Translations under genes and position numbers: made by a program
DNA from: Clostridiaceae bacterium
GTDB lineage: Bacteria; Bacillota; Clostridia; Lachnospirales; Lachnospiraceae
Reading direction: 5' to 3'
NCBI GenBank assembly: GCA_009911065.1
Contig: QXWR01000013.1
Span: 1-64,000, forward strand
Length of the DNA stretch: 64,000 bases
The notes under the pieces: model-generated
The model's database searches: none
What the model was told of the DNA's origin: nothing
The model's input: the letters and a program-made list of their open reading frames with translations, nothing else
Shown: positions 1-9,270 of the stretch, piece after piece
Layout of the letters: every line of letters starts with the position of its first letter
Position numbering within the stretch: the first letter of the stretch is position 1

Positions 1-10
1 TTCTGTCGCG

Positions 11-34
11 CACCCGCATAGCGGGTGGTTTTTT
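11..34 (+). terminator. Rho-independent terminator of a gene left of the window
   Basis: A perfect 7-bp stem (CACCCGC / GCGGGTG) with an ATA loop is followed by GTTTTTTG. It would end a plus-strand transcript whose gene lies outside the window. Confidence 0.75.
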
Positions 35-104
35 GTTTCGCATGTCTCCGTTTTTCGGATCAGCGAAAAACTCCTACATGCTCAACAGGCTAAAGCCTAC
101 AATA

Positions 105-143
105 AAACACCGGCTTTAAGACCATTCCTTAAAGCCGGTGTTT
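105..143 (-). terminator. Terminator downstream of the wall-binding protein gene
   Basis: A perfect 16-bp inverted repeat (arms 105-120 and 128-143, 7-nt loop) lies 33 bp past the stop of the minus-strand gene ending at 177. Read on the minus strand the second arm runs into TTTTATT; the plus strand also ends in TTT, so it may work both ways. Confidence 0.8.
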
Positions 144-176
144 CTACATTCCATCCAAACAAACCACCTATGGCAG

Positions 177-1454
177 TTATTCCCAGATTCTTCCATTTTC
201 ATCTGCCCATCTTCCGTCCGGAATGTTTCTTCCTCTCCACAAAATGCCGCTTCCCGGGTCCAGATAGTACAGCCCTCCGTCAATCCTGTGATAACCGGTT
301 TTCATAGCTCCTCCCGGCTGTCCCTCCGATGGGTCCATATAATAAAGCTGATTGTCAATCCAAACCCATCCGGTTTTCACTGCCCCTCTTGTTCCGTCTG
401 ACACAGGATTCAGATAATACCAACGACCATCCACACATACAGCCCCCGTCTTCATGGCTCCTCTCGTTCCGTCGGATACAGGGTTTAAATAAAACCAGTT
501 GTTATCTACATAAATCCATCCGGTACACATATATCCGTCTGCTCCCAAATAAAACCAGTTGTTATCCACATAAATCCAGTTGCTTCTCACTGGGTTTCCG
601 TCTGCCTGACGATAAAACCACCCCTGCTGATCTTGATTCCAGCCAGCATTCCAATTTGTGCTTCCAGACCCAGGACCGCCGGAATTTCCAGGATTACCAG
701 GAGTTCCTGTGCTGCCTGGTCCATTGCTGCTGTCATCTCCGGGAGTGGCCCCGGTATACACATCCCCAGAACTTAAATAAAATTCATCGGACCGTTCTGA
801 CCAGGGACCTTTCTCTCCGTCCGAGCTGCTAAGCCCCCGGACCCGGAACGTATACTCTCCTGCCCGGTTCATGTGCGGATAAAAATTATAGCCGGTTCCT
901 GTGGTGGTGATGGTTGTCACCAGGGTATTTCCCCGGTACAGTCTTACCTCATACTTGTCTGCCCCATCCACATCGGACCATCTGGCCCGTCGGCCGTCCC
1001 AGTAAAAATCAACGGTTTCTTCCAGATCTCCAGCTACCTTGGGAAGGCGAAGCTCTACCCTCAGCCCATCCCCACTATCCAAAACCCGCTTGGAGTGAAC
1101 CTCGCTACGGGCGCCGGAAGCAGTTACCTTTGTGGATGAGGTGAACCGGTATTTGGCAGGTTCTTTCACCGATAGCTCCACCTGAATGGTCGGAATCTCT
1201 CCCCGAATCCATACATCCTCATCTGTGTCCACAAAATGCGCTGGTTCTGTCACTTCCACCCGGCCATCGGATATGGAAACACTCACGGTTCCGATTTCTT
1301 TTCCTGCCTCTGGTTTTGTCTCACAAGTTACCGTCAGCTTTATGCTGCTGATTTTTTCCCGGTTATCTGCCCCATAAGCCGGCAGCACCGGCAGCATTGC
1401 CAGACACAAAGCCAGACTCAGTGCCCTTTTGACCCTGTTGTTTACCAATTTCAT
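177..1454 (-). CDS. Secreted protein with C-terminal choline-binding-type wall repeats
   Basis: A 425-residue exported protein. Residues 1-29 are a classic signal peptide (basic start, hydrophobic core, cleavage near AYGA). A fibronectin-III-like stretch lies around 150-235 (WSDVDGADKYEVRLY and GEYTFRVRGLSS), then a Gly/Ser/Pro/Asn linker, and from about 280 to the end there are Trp/Tyr-rich repeats of about 20 residues (WIYVDNNWFYL and similar) of the CW_binding_1 family, which bind wall or teichoic-acid choline. The segment NPVSDGTRGA occurs twice, a recent repeat duplication. The start at 1454 is preferred over an upstream one at 1505 because AAAGGGG precedes it and the signal peptide begins there. 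The family assignment is firm; the specific function of the N-terminal region is unknown. Confidence 0.85.
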   Translation of the reverse strand: MKLVNNRVKRALSLALCLAMLPVLPAYGADNREKISSIKLTVTCETKPEAGKEIGTVSVSISDGRVEVTEPAHFVDTDEDVWIRGEIPTIQVELSVKEPAKYRFTSSTKVTASGARSEVHSKRVLDSGDGLRVELRLPKVAGDLEETVDFYWDGRRARWSDVDGADKYEVRLYRGNTLVTTITTTGTGYNFYPHMNRAGEYTFRVRGLSSSDGEKGPWSERSDEFYLSSGDVYTGATPGDDSSNGPGSTGTPGNPGNSGGPGSGSTNWNAGWNQDQQGWFYRQADGNPVRSNWIYVDNNWFYLGADGYMCTGWIYVDNNWFYLNPVSDGTRGAMKTGAVCVDGRWYYLNPVSDGTRGAVKTGWVWIDNQLYYMDPSEGQPGGAMKTGYHRIDGGLYYLDPGSGILWRGRNIPDGRWADENGRIWE

Positions 1455-1690
1455 AATAATATCCCCTTTCCCGAAATCCTGTTCCTGCCTTTTTTGTAAT
1501 TCCATTGTAACGGGAAAACATCCCTCTGGTCAATATGGTTAAACACATTGTAAGAAAATGTAGGTTTTCCGTAAGCCGGATTCCCATACAACATTGTAGA
1601 GACCATTAAGATTCCAGTAAAAATGCCGATATAAAATTAATAGAATTTTTAAACGAAAGACCGTGAAAACAGAAACAGGAAAGGGGGCGT

Positions 1691-2683
1691 ATGATTATGA
1701 GTTTTGTTATAGCTGGTTCTCTGCATTCTTATGCTAACAGCATGAAGATGCAGATGAAATGGGAACAGAAACAGTCCAAAAGCGATTATACTGCTGACGG
1801 AGCCACATCCATCTCTGAAAAACTTCGAAAGGAGGCAAGCGGCATTGGCAGTCCTGCCTCTGGCAACCGTTCCGACGCTGCCATTATGGGGGGAATCCGG
1901 GCGAAGTTGACTGCTGGCAAGCGGCTCTCTTCCGCTGAGCTGGATTATCTGAAAAAAAACGATCCAGAAACCTACCGTCATGTAAAAGCCATGGAGATGG
2001 AGCGGAAAGCCTTTGAACAACAGCTGAAAAACTGCAAGACAAAGGAGGAGGTTCAGCGTCTGAAAGCATCTCGTATGGCTGCGTCATTAGACCGAGTGCG
2101 AGATGTCAACAACAATCCGAATATTCCCGACGGTGAAAAATTAAAACTTACCATGGAAGAACATCAGAAAGTTTCATCCATTACCGATGCCACCGTGGAA
2201 TTTGCCGAAAGCGGAGATTACAAGAACCTGCCCACGGAAGCAGAAAAGAGAAAAGCAGAAAAAGACCTGAAAGAAGCAAAAGAAGCCGAGATGAAAGGCG
2301 AAACCAAAGACGACAAAGACAAAGTCTCAGATGAAAAAGACAAATCAGAAGAAGTTACGGACAAAAATGAGGACAGCAGTAACACCCAGGAAGTGGAAAA
2401 CTTTGACGAGTCTTCCAACTCCCAAAACACCGGAGAACATACAGATAACGCAAAGTCAGAAACTGCCAAAACTCCAAATGCCAGTCCGGATGCTGCCAAA
2501 ATCTCAGGCACCGCGTCTGACGTTGCCAAAGCCAGAGAAATTCTTATGTCCGCAAAGAAAACCCGTATCCAGGCAGAGCTTACGCCAGAGGCCCAAAAGG
2601 TACGGCGTGCCAAAGCCCGAAGCGCTTACACGCAAAATATGTGTGTTTCAGATGGCGGAGTTACCATTGATTTGAAACAATGA
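1691..2683 (+). CDS. Hypothetical charged coiled-coil protein
   Basis: A 330-residue protein with no recognised domain. The first 30 residues are polar with no clear signal peptide. Residues about 70-170 look helical and ordered (LDYLKKNDPETYRHVKAMEM and ASRMAASLDRVRDVNNNP), followed by a long Lys/Glu/Asp/Ser-rich, probably disordered segment (about 180-275) and a short basic C-terminus. The start follows GGAAAGGGGGC. I recall proteins with this 'NDPETYRHVKAME' type of segment as common uncharacterised products in Lachnospiraceae. The gene stands alone, divergent from the wall-binding protein gene and closed by its own terminator. Confidence 0.8.
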   Translation: MIMSFVIAGSLHSYANSMKMQMKWEQKQSKSDYTADGATSISEKLRKEASGIGSPASGNRSDAAIMGGIRAKLTAGKRLSSAELDYLKKNDPETYRHVKAMEMERKAFEQQLKNCKTKEEVQRLKASRMAASLDRVRDVNNNPNIPDGEKLKLTMEEHQKVSSITDATVEFAESGDYKNLPTEAEKRKAEKDLKEAKEAEMKGETKDDKDKVSDEKDKSEEVTDKNEDSSNTQEVENFDESSNSQNTGEHTDNAKSETAKTPNASPDAAKISGTASDVAKAREILMSAKKTRIQAELTPEAQKVRRAKARSAYTQNMCVSDGGVTIDLKQ

Positions 2684-2779
2684 TTTTATCTCTTGATTTT
2701 CCTGCCGGGATAATTCATGTGTTCTGCAGATTTCTGTGCAGGAACATCATTCGCCTAAGGGATAACATTTTCACAAAAG

Positions 2780-2810
2780 AAAGGGCTGTCTAAGCTTAGG
2801 CAGCCCTTTT
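2780..2810 (+). terminator. Terminator after the coiled-coil protein gene
   Basis: The inverted repeat AAGGGCTGTCTAAG / CTTAGGCAGCCCTT (one mismatch) ends in TTTTG about 100 bp past the stop at 2683. Confidence 0.8.
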
Positions 2811-2887
2811 GTCAATCCATGATTTATGATAAAATAACAGGGAAAGCTCAGATATTACTTTAACACCCAAAAGGAGAACCAGAACTA

Positions 2888-4633
2888 ATGAAATCATCCA
2901 ATGAACTGCGCGCTTTGTTGCGCTCAATTGACCACAAAAGCTATCCTGCCTACAAATCTTTAGCAGGCGCCTATCATTTTGGCAGCTTTCTTCTTTCCAT
3001 TGACCATGTGCAGGGAGACCCCTTTGCCTCTCCCTCCAGCCTTCATGTGGAGATCGCCCACAAAGACGCTGGTTTCCCTGCCGCCTACTATGACAAAGAC
3101 TGTTCCCGAATCGCTCTTGAGGATTTTCTCACCCGAAAGCTGTCTTCCTTATTTGAAGATTTTAATTTCAAAGCGAAAGGCTCCGGCAAAAGCGGTCTTA
3201 TGTCCATCACCCGCTGCGGACAGGAAGTGTTGGAGCGCAGCGCCTGTCAGATTACCAGTACAAAAATAATTGCCCGTTTTCACATTGGCTTCCCTGCTTT
3301 CGGCCGTACCATCCATGCAGGCGAGCTGGAGAAAATCCTTTTTGACTTTCTTCCCAAATGTGTGGAAAGCTGCTTTTTCTTTTCCCGTCTGGACGGAAAG
3401 AAAGTGGAACATGCCGTGTTTCTTTCAGAAGACCAGACAGCCGTCCGAGAACTTTTAAAGCAGGAAAACCTGGTGGCTTTTGTGGCAAACGGCTCCATTC
3501 TGCCAAGAAAAAGCGGTGTGTCTGATCTGCCGTTAAAAGACAGTATCCCCTTTGTATCTCCTTCTTCCATGGAACGGACTTTCACCCTTCCCCACAAAGG
3601 AGAAATTCGAGGTATGGCCATTCCAAAAGGCATTACCCTGATTGTAGGCGGGGGATACCACGGCAAATCCACCTTGCTGGAAGCCTTGCAGATGGGCGTC
3701 TACAACCACATATTGGGAGACGGCAGAGAATTTGTCATTACAGACGACACGGCAGTAAAGCTGCGGGCAGAGGACGGCAGATCCATCCGAAATGTGGACA
3801 TTTCCCTGTTTATCAAAGACCTTCCCAACAAAAAAGACACTGTCTCTTTCTCCACTTTAGATGCCAGCGGAAGCACTTCCCAGGCTGCCGGAGTTATAGA
3901 GGGAGTGGAGTCTGACGCCAGTCTGTTTCTCATTGACGAGGACACCTCTGCCACAAATTTTATGGTGAGAGACGACTTTATGCAGCAGGTCATCAGCCGG
4001 GAAAAAGAACCGATCACTCCGTTTCTGGAACGGGCCAGGGACTTGTATGAGAAAGCTGGTGTCTCCACCATCCTGGTGGCCGGAAGCTCCGGCGCATTTT
4101 TCTACATTGCAGACAAGATTCTTCAGATGGACTGTTATCATCCAGTTGACATAACAGACAAAGTGAAGGCTCTCTGTAAGGACCACACTGCACCAAGAAC
4201 CCAGGCCCCCGATTTCTCGCTTCCAGATTTTGCCCGTACATTAAGCCCTGCCAACCGCAGACGGGAAGGAGCAGGAGATAACCAGCGCGGCGGGCGGGGG
4301 AACAGAGGCAGCCTGGGAGACCACCGTCATGAACACATGAAAATTAAGACGTTTGGCAAAGATTCTTTTTCCCTGGACAAGGAGACCGTGGACATGCGTT
4401 ATGTGGAGCAGCTGGCTGACTCTGAGCAAACCAATGCTCTGGCCCATCTCCTTCGTTTTGGATTGGAGCAGGTCGTGGACGGAAGAAAAACAGTCCGTCA
4501 GGCAGTTCAGATTCTTTTTGACACCTTAAACAAACAGGGATGGGAACCGTTTTGCAGTTCCTATGTTCCCTGTGGTCTGGCAAAACCCCGGAAACAGGAA
4601 ATCTTTGCCTGTATAAACCGATTTCGGGGATAA
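2888..4633 (+). CDS. ABC-class ATPase of the PF09818 (COG3044) family
   Basis: A 581-residue cytoplasmic ATPase matching the 'predicted ATPase of the ABC class' family, whose length is normally 550-580. The P-loop GGGYHGKST is at about residues 254-262, the Walker B-like stretch SLFLIDEDTSATNF at about 344-357, and a Gly/Arg-rich loop (GDNQRGGRGNRGSLGD) at about 460-478 precedes the C-terminal helical domain. No membrane segments are present, and the family's cellular role is not established. The start is set by AAAAGGAG 12 bp upstream. The reductase gene follows after 15 bp, so the two are probably co-transcribed. Confidence 0.9.
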   Translation: MKSSNELRALLRSIDHKSYPAYKSLAGAYHFGSFLLSIDHVQGDPFASPSSLHVEIAHKDAGFPAAYYDKDCSRIALEDFLTRKLSSLFEDFNFKAKGSGKSGLMSITRCGQEVLERSACQITSTKIIARFHIGFPAFGRTIHAGELEKILFDFLPKCVESCFFFSRLDGKKVEHAVFLSEDQTAVRELLKQENLVAFVANGSILPRKSGVSDLPLKDSIPFVSPSSMERTFTLPHKGEIRGMAIPKGITLIVGGGYHGKSTLLEALQMGVYNHILGDGREFVITDDTAVKLRAEDGRSIRNVDISLFIKDLPNKKDTVSFSTLDASGSTSQAAGVIEGVESDASLFLIDEDTSATNFMVRDDFMQQVISREKEPITPFLERARDLYEKAGVSTILVAGSSGAFFYIADKILQMDCYHPVDITDKVKALCKDHTAPRTQAPDFSLPDFARTLSPANRRREGAGDNQRGGRGNRGSLGDHRHEHMKIKTFGKDSFSLDKETVDMRYVEQLADSEQTNALAHLLRFGLEQVVDGRKTVRQAVQILFDTLNKQGWEPFCSSYVPCGLAKPRKQEIFACINRFRG

Positions 4634-4648
4634 GGAGGAAAATAACAT

Positions 4649-5380
4649 ATGGCAAAAAAAACAGTTCTTGTAACAGGCGCTTCCCGGGGAATCGGGAAAG
4701 CTATCGCAGTAAAATTTGCAAAAAAAGGGTATCATGTAATCATTAACTGCGGGCACCGGGAATCGGAACTTCTCCAGGCACAGAAAGAAATAGAGGGCTA
4801 TCAGGTAAGCTGCACTGCCTTTCTTGGGGATATGGGCAATCTGGAAATATGCGAGCAGCTTTTCCACCTCATCCGCAAGCAGTATGGCACTTTAGATGTG
4901 CTGGTCAACAACGCAGGCATTGCCTACATTGGCGTTTTACAGGACATGACAAGTACAGACTGGAACCGGATTATTAATACCAATCTGACCTCTGTGTTTA
5001 ACTGTTGTAAGTTAGCCATTCCGATTATGCTGCAGGCTGGCCATGGTAAAATCATCAATATCTCCTCTGTATGGGGAAATACAGGGGCTTCCTGTGAGGT
5101 AGCCTACTCTGCCACCAAGGGCGGCGTAAATGCTTTCACCAAAGCTCTTGCAAAGGAACTGGCGCCCAGCAACATTCAGGTCAATGCAGTAGCCTGCGGC
5201 GCCATTGACACAGAGATGAACCGATGGATTGAGGAAGACGACTTAATCGGCCTGGTGGAAGAAATTCCTACTGGACGCCTGGGGAAAGCCGAGGAGGTGG
5301 CAGACTTGGTCTACCACCTGGGCTATAAAAATGCCTATCTGACCGGACAAATCATCGGTCTGGACGGAGGATGGATGTAA
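4649..5380 (+). CDS. ymfI: SDR-family reductase, YmfI/FabG type
   Basis: A 243-residue short-chain dehydrogenase with every classical landmark: cofactor loop TGASRGIG (about 9-16), NNAG (about 87-90), and the catalytic Ser-Tyr-Lys with ISSVWGNTG and YSATK (about 138-156). It ends in QIIGLDGGWM like FabG. In Clostridia, stand-alone members of this type are usually annotated as elongation factor P 5-aminopentanone reductase (YmfI), which reduces the modification on EF-P. A fatty-acid 3-oxoacyl-ACP reductase is the alternative; the absence of fab genes nearby favours YmfI. The start follows AAGGAGGAAAATAACAT. Confidence 0.75.
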   Translation: MAKKTVLVTGASRGIGKAIAVKFAKKGYHVIINCGHRESELLQAQKEIEGYQVSCTAFLGDMGNLEICEQLFHLIRKQYGTLDVLVNNAGIAYIGVLQDMTSTDWNRIINTNLTSVFNCCKLAIPIMLQAGHGKIINISSVWGNTGASCEVAYSATKGGVNAFTKALAKELAPSNIQVNAVACGAIDTEMNRWIEEDDLIGLVEEIPTGRLGKAEEVADLVYHLGYKNAYLTGQIIGLDGGWM

Positions 5381-5405
5381 GCTTAAAAAGCAATCTTTAG
5401 GGGAA

Positions 5406-5906
5406 TCAGAATTTTCGGATTTGATCCTCAGCTCCGTCGGTATTTTCAATTTTTCGAATCACCACATAATAACTATATGTGTCATTGGCTTTTACGAAAA
5501 CCCTCTCTCCCACTTTCCTTCGGAGAATGGCTTTTCCAAGGGGCGATTCTGTGCTGATCATATTATGCATGGAATTGCCCCGAATACTTGTAACCAGCTT
5601 GTACACCTCTTCCTCGTCGTCATCTTCCATGTACAATGTTACTGTATTATTCAGACCCACTTCATCTTCCATGGACTCTTCTGAAATAATAATTGCATTT
5701 TTCAGCATATTTTCCAGATAACGAATCCGGCTTTCATTCTGGTTCTTCTCCCTTTTGGCAGCATGATATTCAAAATTTTCACTGAGATCTCCATGGGCGC
5801 GGGCTTCCTTCACTGCATCCAGACATTCTTTCCGCACCACCAACTTTCGATGCTCAATCTCTTGTTCGATCTTTTTCACATCACTTTTCGTCAGTTTTTC
5901 TCTCAT
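5406..5906 (-). CDS. greA: Transcript cleavage factor GreA/GreB family
   Basis: A 166-residue Gre factor. The N-terminal coiled coil carries the acidic tip motif HGDLSENFEYHAAKREK that rescues backtracked RNA polymerase by stimulating RNA cleavage. The C-terminal FKBP-like domain contains the usual STESPLGKAILRRKVGE stretch. Compared with typical 157-160-residue GreA it is slightly long, with an acidic insert (MEDDDEEEVY) in the middle. The start follows AAAAGGAGAAGAAC. It is a single gene converging with the ymfI-like gene, whose stop is only 25 bp away. Confidence 0.9.
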   Translation of the reverse strand: MREKLTKSDVKKIEQEIEHRKLVVRKECLDAVKEARAHGDLSENFEYHAAKREKNQNESRIRYLENMLKNAIIISEESMEDEVGLNNTVTLYMEDDDEEEVYKLVTSIRGNSMHNMISTESPLGKAILRRKVGERVFVKANDTYSYYVVIRKIENTDGAEDQIRKF

Positions 5907-6085
5907 GTTCTTCTCCTTTTTTATACAGTTATTTCAAATGCAAACTTCACTTACATTCCCATTTCTGAAACATTGAAGGCGTCTTTTGCCCCTTGTCTTA
6001 AAATTCTGTCTCTCTTCTGCCTGTCAGTATATCTTTTTCATCCAGACTTTTCAAGACCTTTTTCCGGAGCATAAAGTCTCTTCCA

Positions 6086-6114
6086 TTTTTACTTCCATTT
6101 TTTGGAAGTAAAAA
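6086..6114. other. Perfect AT-rich inverted repeat between greA and dctP
   Basis: TTTTTACTTCC and GGAAGTAAAAA (11 bp each) flank a 7-nt loop. It has terminator shape on both strands but lies upstream of greA and of dctP, so it is either a terminator insulating the dct operon or an operator. Confidence 0.4.
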
Positions 6115-6150
6115 ATCGAAAAATTAACCAATACTGTATAGTGATCCCCA

Positions 6151-6171
6151 AGGTTCAAATATTTCGAACCT
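6151..6171. promoter_or_regulatory. Candidate operator palindrome upstream of dctPQM
   Basis: A near-perfect 21-bp palindrome with arms AGGTTC and GAACCT around an AAATATTT-like centre, 50 bp before the dctP start and just downstream of a possible -10 (TATAGT, 6137-6142). Position and symmetry suggest a repressor site for the TRAP operon; the regulator is not in the window. Confidence 0.4.
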
Positions 6172-6221
6172 GACGGCAAATCATTTGACGATACATTGTA
6201 AAAGGAGGCTGCTTTTCACTT

Positions 6222-7262
6222 ATGAAATCAATTCAAACGTTATTTTTTCGGCCTTTTCATCTTCTTTTCCTTCCTCTGCTGACGGTTATTTTGTTACTTT
6301 CCGGCTGCTCCAGCGCCAGCCATCAGCGAATTGTCCGAATCGGCCATAATCAGTCCACCAACCATCCAACCCACATTGCCCTGACTGCTTTTCAAAATTA
6401 TATCAATGAACAGCTGGGAGACCGGTATGTGGTTGAAGTCTATCCCAGTGAGCTTTTAGGCTCTCAAACCGATATGGTGCAACTAACGCAGACCGGAGCC
6501 ATTGATTACTGCATTGCCAGCAACGCTATTTTGGAAACTTTCAGTAAAAACTATGAAATTTTCAACCTTCCCTACTTATTTGCCAGCGCCGAAGCCTATC
6601 ATCATGCCATGGATGATCCTCTTATTACCAATCCAATTTTCACTTCCACTCAGAAAGCCGGATTCACAGCTGTCACATGGCTGGATGCAGGTACGAGGAA
6701 TTTTTATACGGTGCAAAAACCAATTGAAAGTCCGTCGGATCTTAAAGGATTGAAAATTCGGGTCCAACAATCTCCTACCAATATTGAGATGATGCGGCTT
6801 TTAGGCGGTTCTGCCACGCCCATGGGGTTTGGCGATGTGTATACAGCTCTTCAGTCCCACATTATTGACGGCGCAGAAAACAATGAAATGGCTCTCACAG
6901 ACAATGGTCATGGAGATGTGTGCAAGTATTACTCTTATGACATGCATCAGATGGTCCCGGATATTCTTATTGGAAACAATGCTTTTATTGAGGACATGAC
7001 CAAAGAGGAGCGGGCTGTATTTGAAGAAGGATATCGTCTGATCAATCAAGTCCAGCGGGAAGAATGGGTCAAAGCGGTCAATCATGCCCGCGACAAAGCT
7101 GCCAATGAGCAGAAAGTCCAGTTTTTGTATCCAGATCAGGCTCCTTTTGTAAAAGCCTGCCTTCCCCTTCATCAGTCGGTGCTTGAAAAAAATTCTGCCA
7201 TTCGGCCCATATATGACGCCATACAAAATTATAACGCCTGGTATCCCACTACTGCTCAATAG
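6222..7262 (+). CDS. dctP: TRAP transporter solute-binding lipoprotein DctP
   Basis: A 346-residue extracytoplasmic substrate-binding protein. The N-terminus has a hydrophobic segment ending in the lipobox LLSGC (about 26-30), so it is a lipoprotein anchored outside the membrane. The body has typical DctP features: GHNQSTNHPTHIALTAF near the start, YPSELLGSQTDMVQL, the hinge LKGLKIRVQQSPTN with the Arg that binds the substrate carboxylate, and GAENNEMALT. It captures an organic acid (C4-dicarboxylate or sugar acid) and hands it to DctQM. It is the first gene of a tight three-gene operon; AAAGGAGG is 14 bp before the start. Confidence 0.92.
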   Translation: MKSIQTLFFRPFHLLFLPLLTVILLLSGCSSASHQRIVRIGHNQSTNHPTHIALTAFQNYINEQLGDRYVVEVYPSELLGSQTDMVQLTQTGAIDYCIASNAILETFSKNYEIFNLPYLFASAEAYHHAMDDPLITNPIFTSTQKAGFTAVTWLDAGTRNFYTVQKPIESPSDLKGLKIRVQQSPTNIEMMRLLGGSATPMGFGDVYTALQSHIIDGAENNEMALTDNGHGDVCKYYSYDMHQMVPDILIGNNAFIEDMTKEERAVFEEGYRLINQVQREEWVKAVNHARDKAANEQKVQFLYPDQAPFVKACLPLHQSVLEKNSAIRPIYDAIQNYNAWYPTTAQ

Positions 7263-7271
7263 GAGAATCGT

Positions 7272-7799
7272 ATGAATCATTTTAGAAAGTATCTAAATCA
7301 AATTTTAAATGTTCTGGCAGGAGGCAGTTTTCTTGCCATGGTTGGACTGACCTGCTGGCAGGTGCTGACGCGTTATGTTCTGAAAAACCCTTCTTCCTGG
7401 TCAGAAGAACTGGTCTCTTATCTGTTCGCCTGGATGGCTCTTCTCGGCGCTTGTCTGGTTGCAGGGGAAAGAGGCCATATGAACATTCCTCTTGTCATGG
7501 ACCGGCTGGGTTTCAATGCCAAAAAATATCTTTCTGTTTTTGGAGAAATTGTGGCCTGTCTCTTTTCTGGTGTTATTCTGGTATTTGGAGGTATCCAGAT
7601 TACTTCTCTGGCTATGGGACAGATGACCTCATCTTTGGGAGTGGCCATTGGTATTTTTTACATTGTCCTCCCTTTAAGCGGCATTTTAAATATCTGCTAT
7701 ACCATTTTAAATATTATAGAAATTTTAAACGGCTCCATTTGCCTGGACCCGGTAAATGAGACGGTTCTGGCTGCTGAAAAAGCCGAAAAGGAGGCATGA
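7272..7799 (+). CDS. dctQ: TRAP transporter small membrane subunit DctQ
   Basis: A 175-residue protein with four predicted membrane segments and the DctQ hallmark VLTRYVLKNPSSWSEELVSYLFAW near residues 30-57. It partners DctM in sodium- or proton-coupled uptake of the acid bound by DctP. The gene begins 9 bp after dctP and its stop overlaps the dctM start by ATGA, so translation is coupled. Confidence 0.92.
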   Translation: MNHFRKYLNQILNVLAGGSFLAMVGLTCWQVLTRYVLKNPSSWSEELVSYLFAWMALLGACLVAGERGHMNIPLVMDRLGFNAKKYLSVFGEIVACLFSGVILVFGGIQITSLAMGQMTSSLGVAIGIFYIVLPLSGILNICYTILNIIEILNGSICLDPVNETVLAAEKAEKEA

Positions 7800-9103
7800 T
7801 CATGGCTGTCCAGTCTTTGTGGATTATCTTACTTGTACTTGCCGTTTTGCTGGTTATGGGAGTACCGATCTCCTATGCCATTGGCATATCTTCTCTGGCC
7901 GCCATTTTACAGGTGGTTCCTTTGGATGTGTCAGTTCTGACTGCCTCCCAAAGGATTTTTGTGGGAATGAGCAAATTCAGTCTGACCGCCATACCATTTT
8001 TTATTCTGGCTGGCAATCTGATGAATCAGGGAGGAATTGCCAGACGGCTTGTGGATTTTGTTCTGGCCATTTTGGGAAAACTGCCTGGTTCGTTGCTGGT
8101 AACGAATGTGGGAGCCAACGCACTGTTTGGAGCCATCTCCGGCTCTGCCGCTGCTGCCGCTGCCGCTGTGGGAAGTATGGTCCGGGAAGGAGAGGAAAAA
8201 CAGGGCTATGATCTGGCTTTGTGCGCTGCCACCAACGGCGCTTCTGCCCCGTCCGGCCTTCTAATTCCCCCTTCCAATGCCCTGATTACCTATTCTTTGG
8301 TATCTGGCGGAACCTCTGTGGCTGCCCTGTTTCTTGCAGGTTATCTTCCTGGGATCATTTGGGCTGTATGCTGCATTGTTGTGGCTGTGGTCATTGCCAA
8401 ACAAAAAGGTTATCAGGGAACCCAAGGAAAATTCAGCTGGAAGCACCTGCTGTCAGCAACCCTTCAGGCAATCCCGGCTCTCTCTCTGATTATAGTAGTC
8501 ATCGGCGGCATCATTGCAGGTATTTTTACTGCCACAGAAGGTTCTGCTATTGCTGTGGTATATGCCCTGATTTTAAGTATCTTTTACCGGAGTATTACCT
8601 GGAAATCCTTCTGGAGAATTGTGGTGGACAGCGCCAAGATGAGCGGCATGATCGTATTTCTCATTGGGGTCTCCAATATTATGGGATGGGTCATGGCCTT
8701 CACTCAGATTCCGCAGGCCATTTCCGCTGCTCTTTTGGGACTGACCTCCAATCCTGTGCTGATTTTGCTGATTATGAATGTGATTCTTCTTATTGCCGGA
8801 ACCTTTATGGATGTAACGCCTGCCATCCTTATTTTCACACCCCTGTTTTTGCCGGTTGTAAAAACTTTTGGCATGAATCCCATTCAATTTGGGCTGATTC
8901 TGGTATATAACCTGTGCATCGGCAATATTACCCCTCCGGTGGGAAATACGCTGTTTGTGGCCATTAAAATCGGAAAAACCTCCCTGGCAAAAGTAATGCC
9001 TTATATGTTAATGTACTATGGGGCGATTCTTGCCGGACTTATGCTGGTCACATATGTTTCCGGCATCAGCCTGGGACTTCCTGGGGCTGCGGGAATGCTT
9101 TAA
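7796..9103 (+). CDS. dctM: TRAP transporter large permease DctM
   Basis: A 435-residue, highly hydrophobic protein with about 12 membrane segments. Family marks are FFILAGNLMNQGGIARRLVD, the Ala-rich ISGSAAAAAAAVGSM and PSNALITYS stretches, and the C-terminal NLCIGNITPPVGNTLF. It forms the translocation path of the secondary transporter. The start overlaps dctQ by 4 bp (an ATG two codons later is also possible). The operon is closed by the hairpin at 9137-9205. Confidence 0.93.
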   Translation: MIMAVQSLWIILLVLAVLLVMGVPISYAIGISSLAAILQVVPLDVSVLTASQRIFVGMSKFSLTAIPFFILAGNLMNQGGIARRLVDFVLAILGKLPGSLLVTNVGANALFGAISGSAAAAAAAVGSMVREGEEKQGYDLALCAATNGASAPSGLLIPPSNALITYSLVSGGTSVAALFLAGYLPGIIWAVCCIVVAVVIAKQKGYQGTQGKFSWKHLLSATLQAIPALSLIIVVIGGIIAGIFTATEGSAIAVVYALILSIFYRSITWKSFWRIVVDSAKMSGMIVFLIGVSNIMGWVMAFTQIPQAISAALLGLTSNPVLILLIMNVILLIAGTFMDVTPAILIFTPLFLPVVKTFGMNPIQFGLILVYNLCIGNITPPVGNTLFVAIKIGKTSLAKVMPYMLMYYGAILAGLMLVTYVSGISLGLPGAAGML

Positions 9104-9136
9104 GGAGATATAAAAATATAAAAAAGCAAATAGCAG

Positions 9137-9205
9137 AAAAAAGCAGCAAAAGCGTGTGACAAACGCCGTTTGGTGATTTCCACACACTCTCTTGCTGCTT
9201 TTTAT
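9137..9205 (+). terminator. Terminator of the dctPQM operon
   Basis: A long hairpin (AAAAAGCAGCAA and GTGTG arms pairing with CACAC and TTGCTGCTTTTT) starts 33 bp after dctM. The reverse strand also ends in T-rich sequence, so it may close the convergent polysaccharide operon as well. Confidence 0.65.
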
Positions 9206-9270
9206 ACTACTCTTCTTGTGCTTACTCCTCGGTTATCCTTTGCTGTTATGCCAGCCACCGCTTTTGTCAT

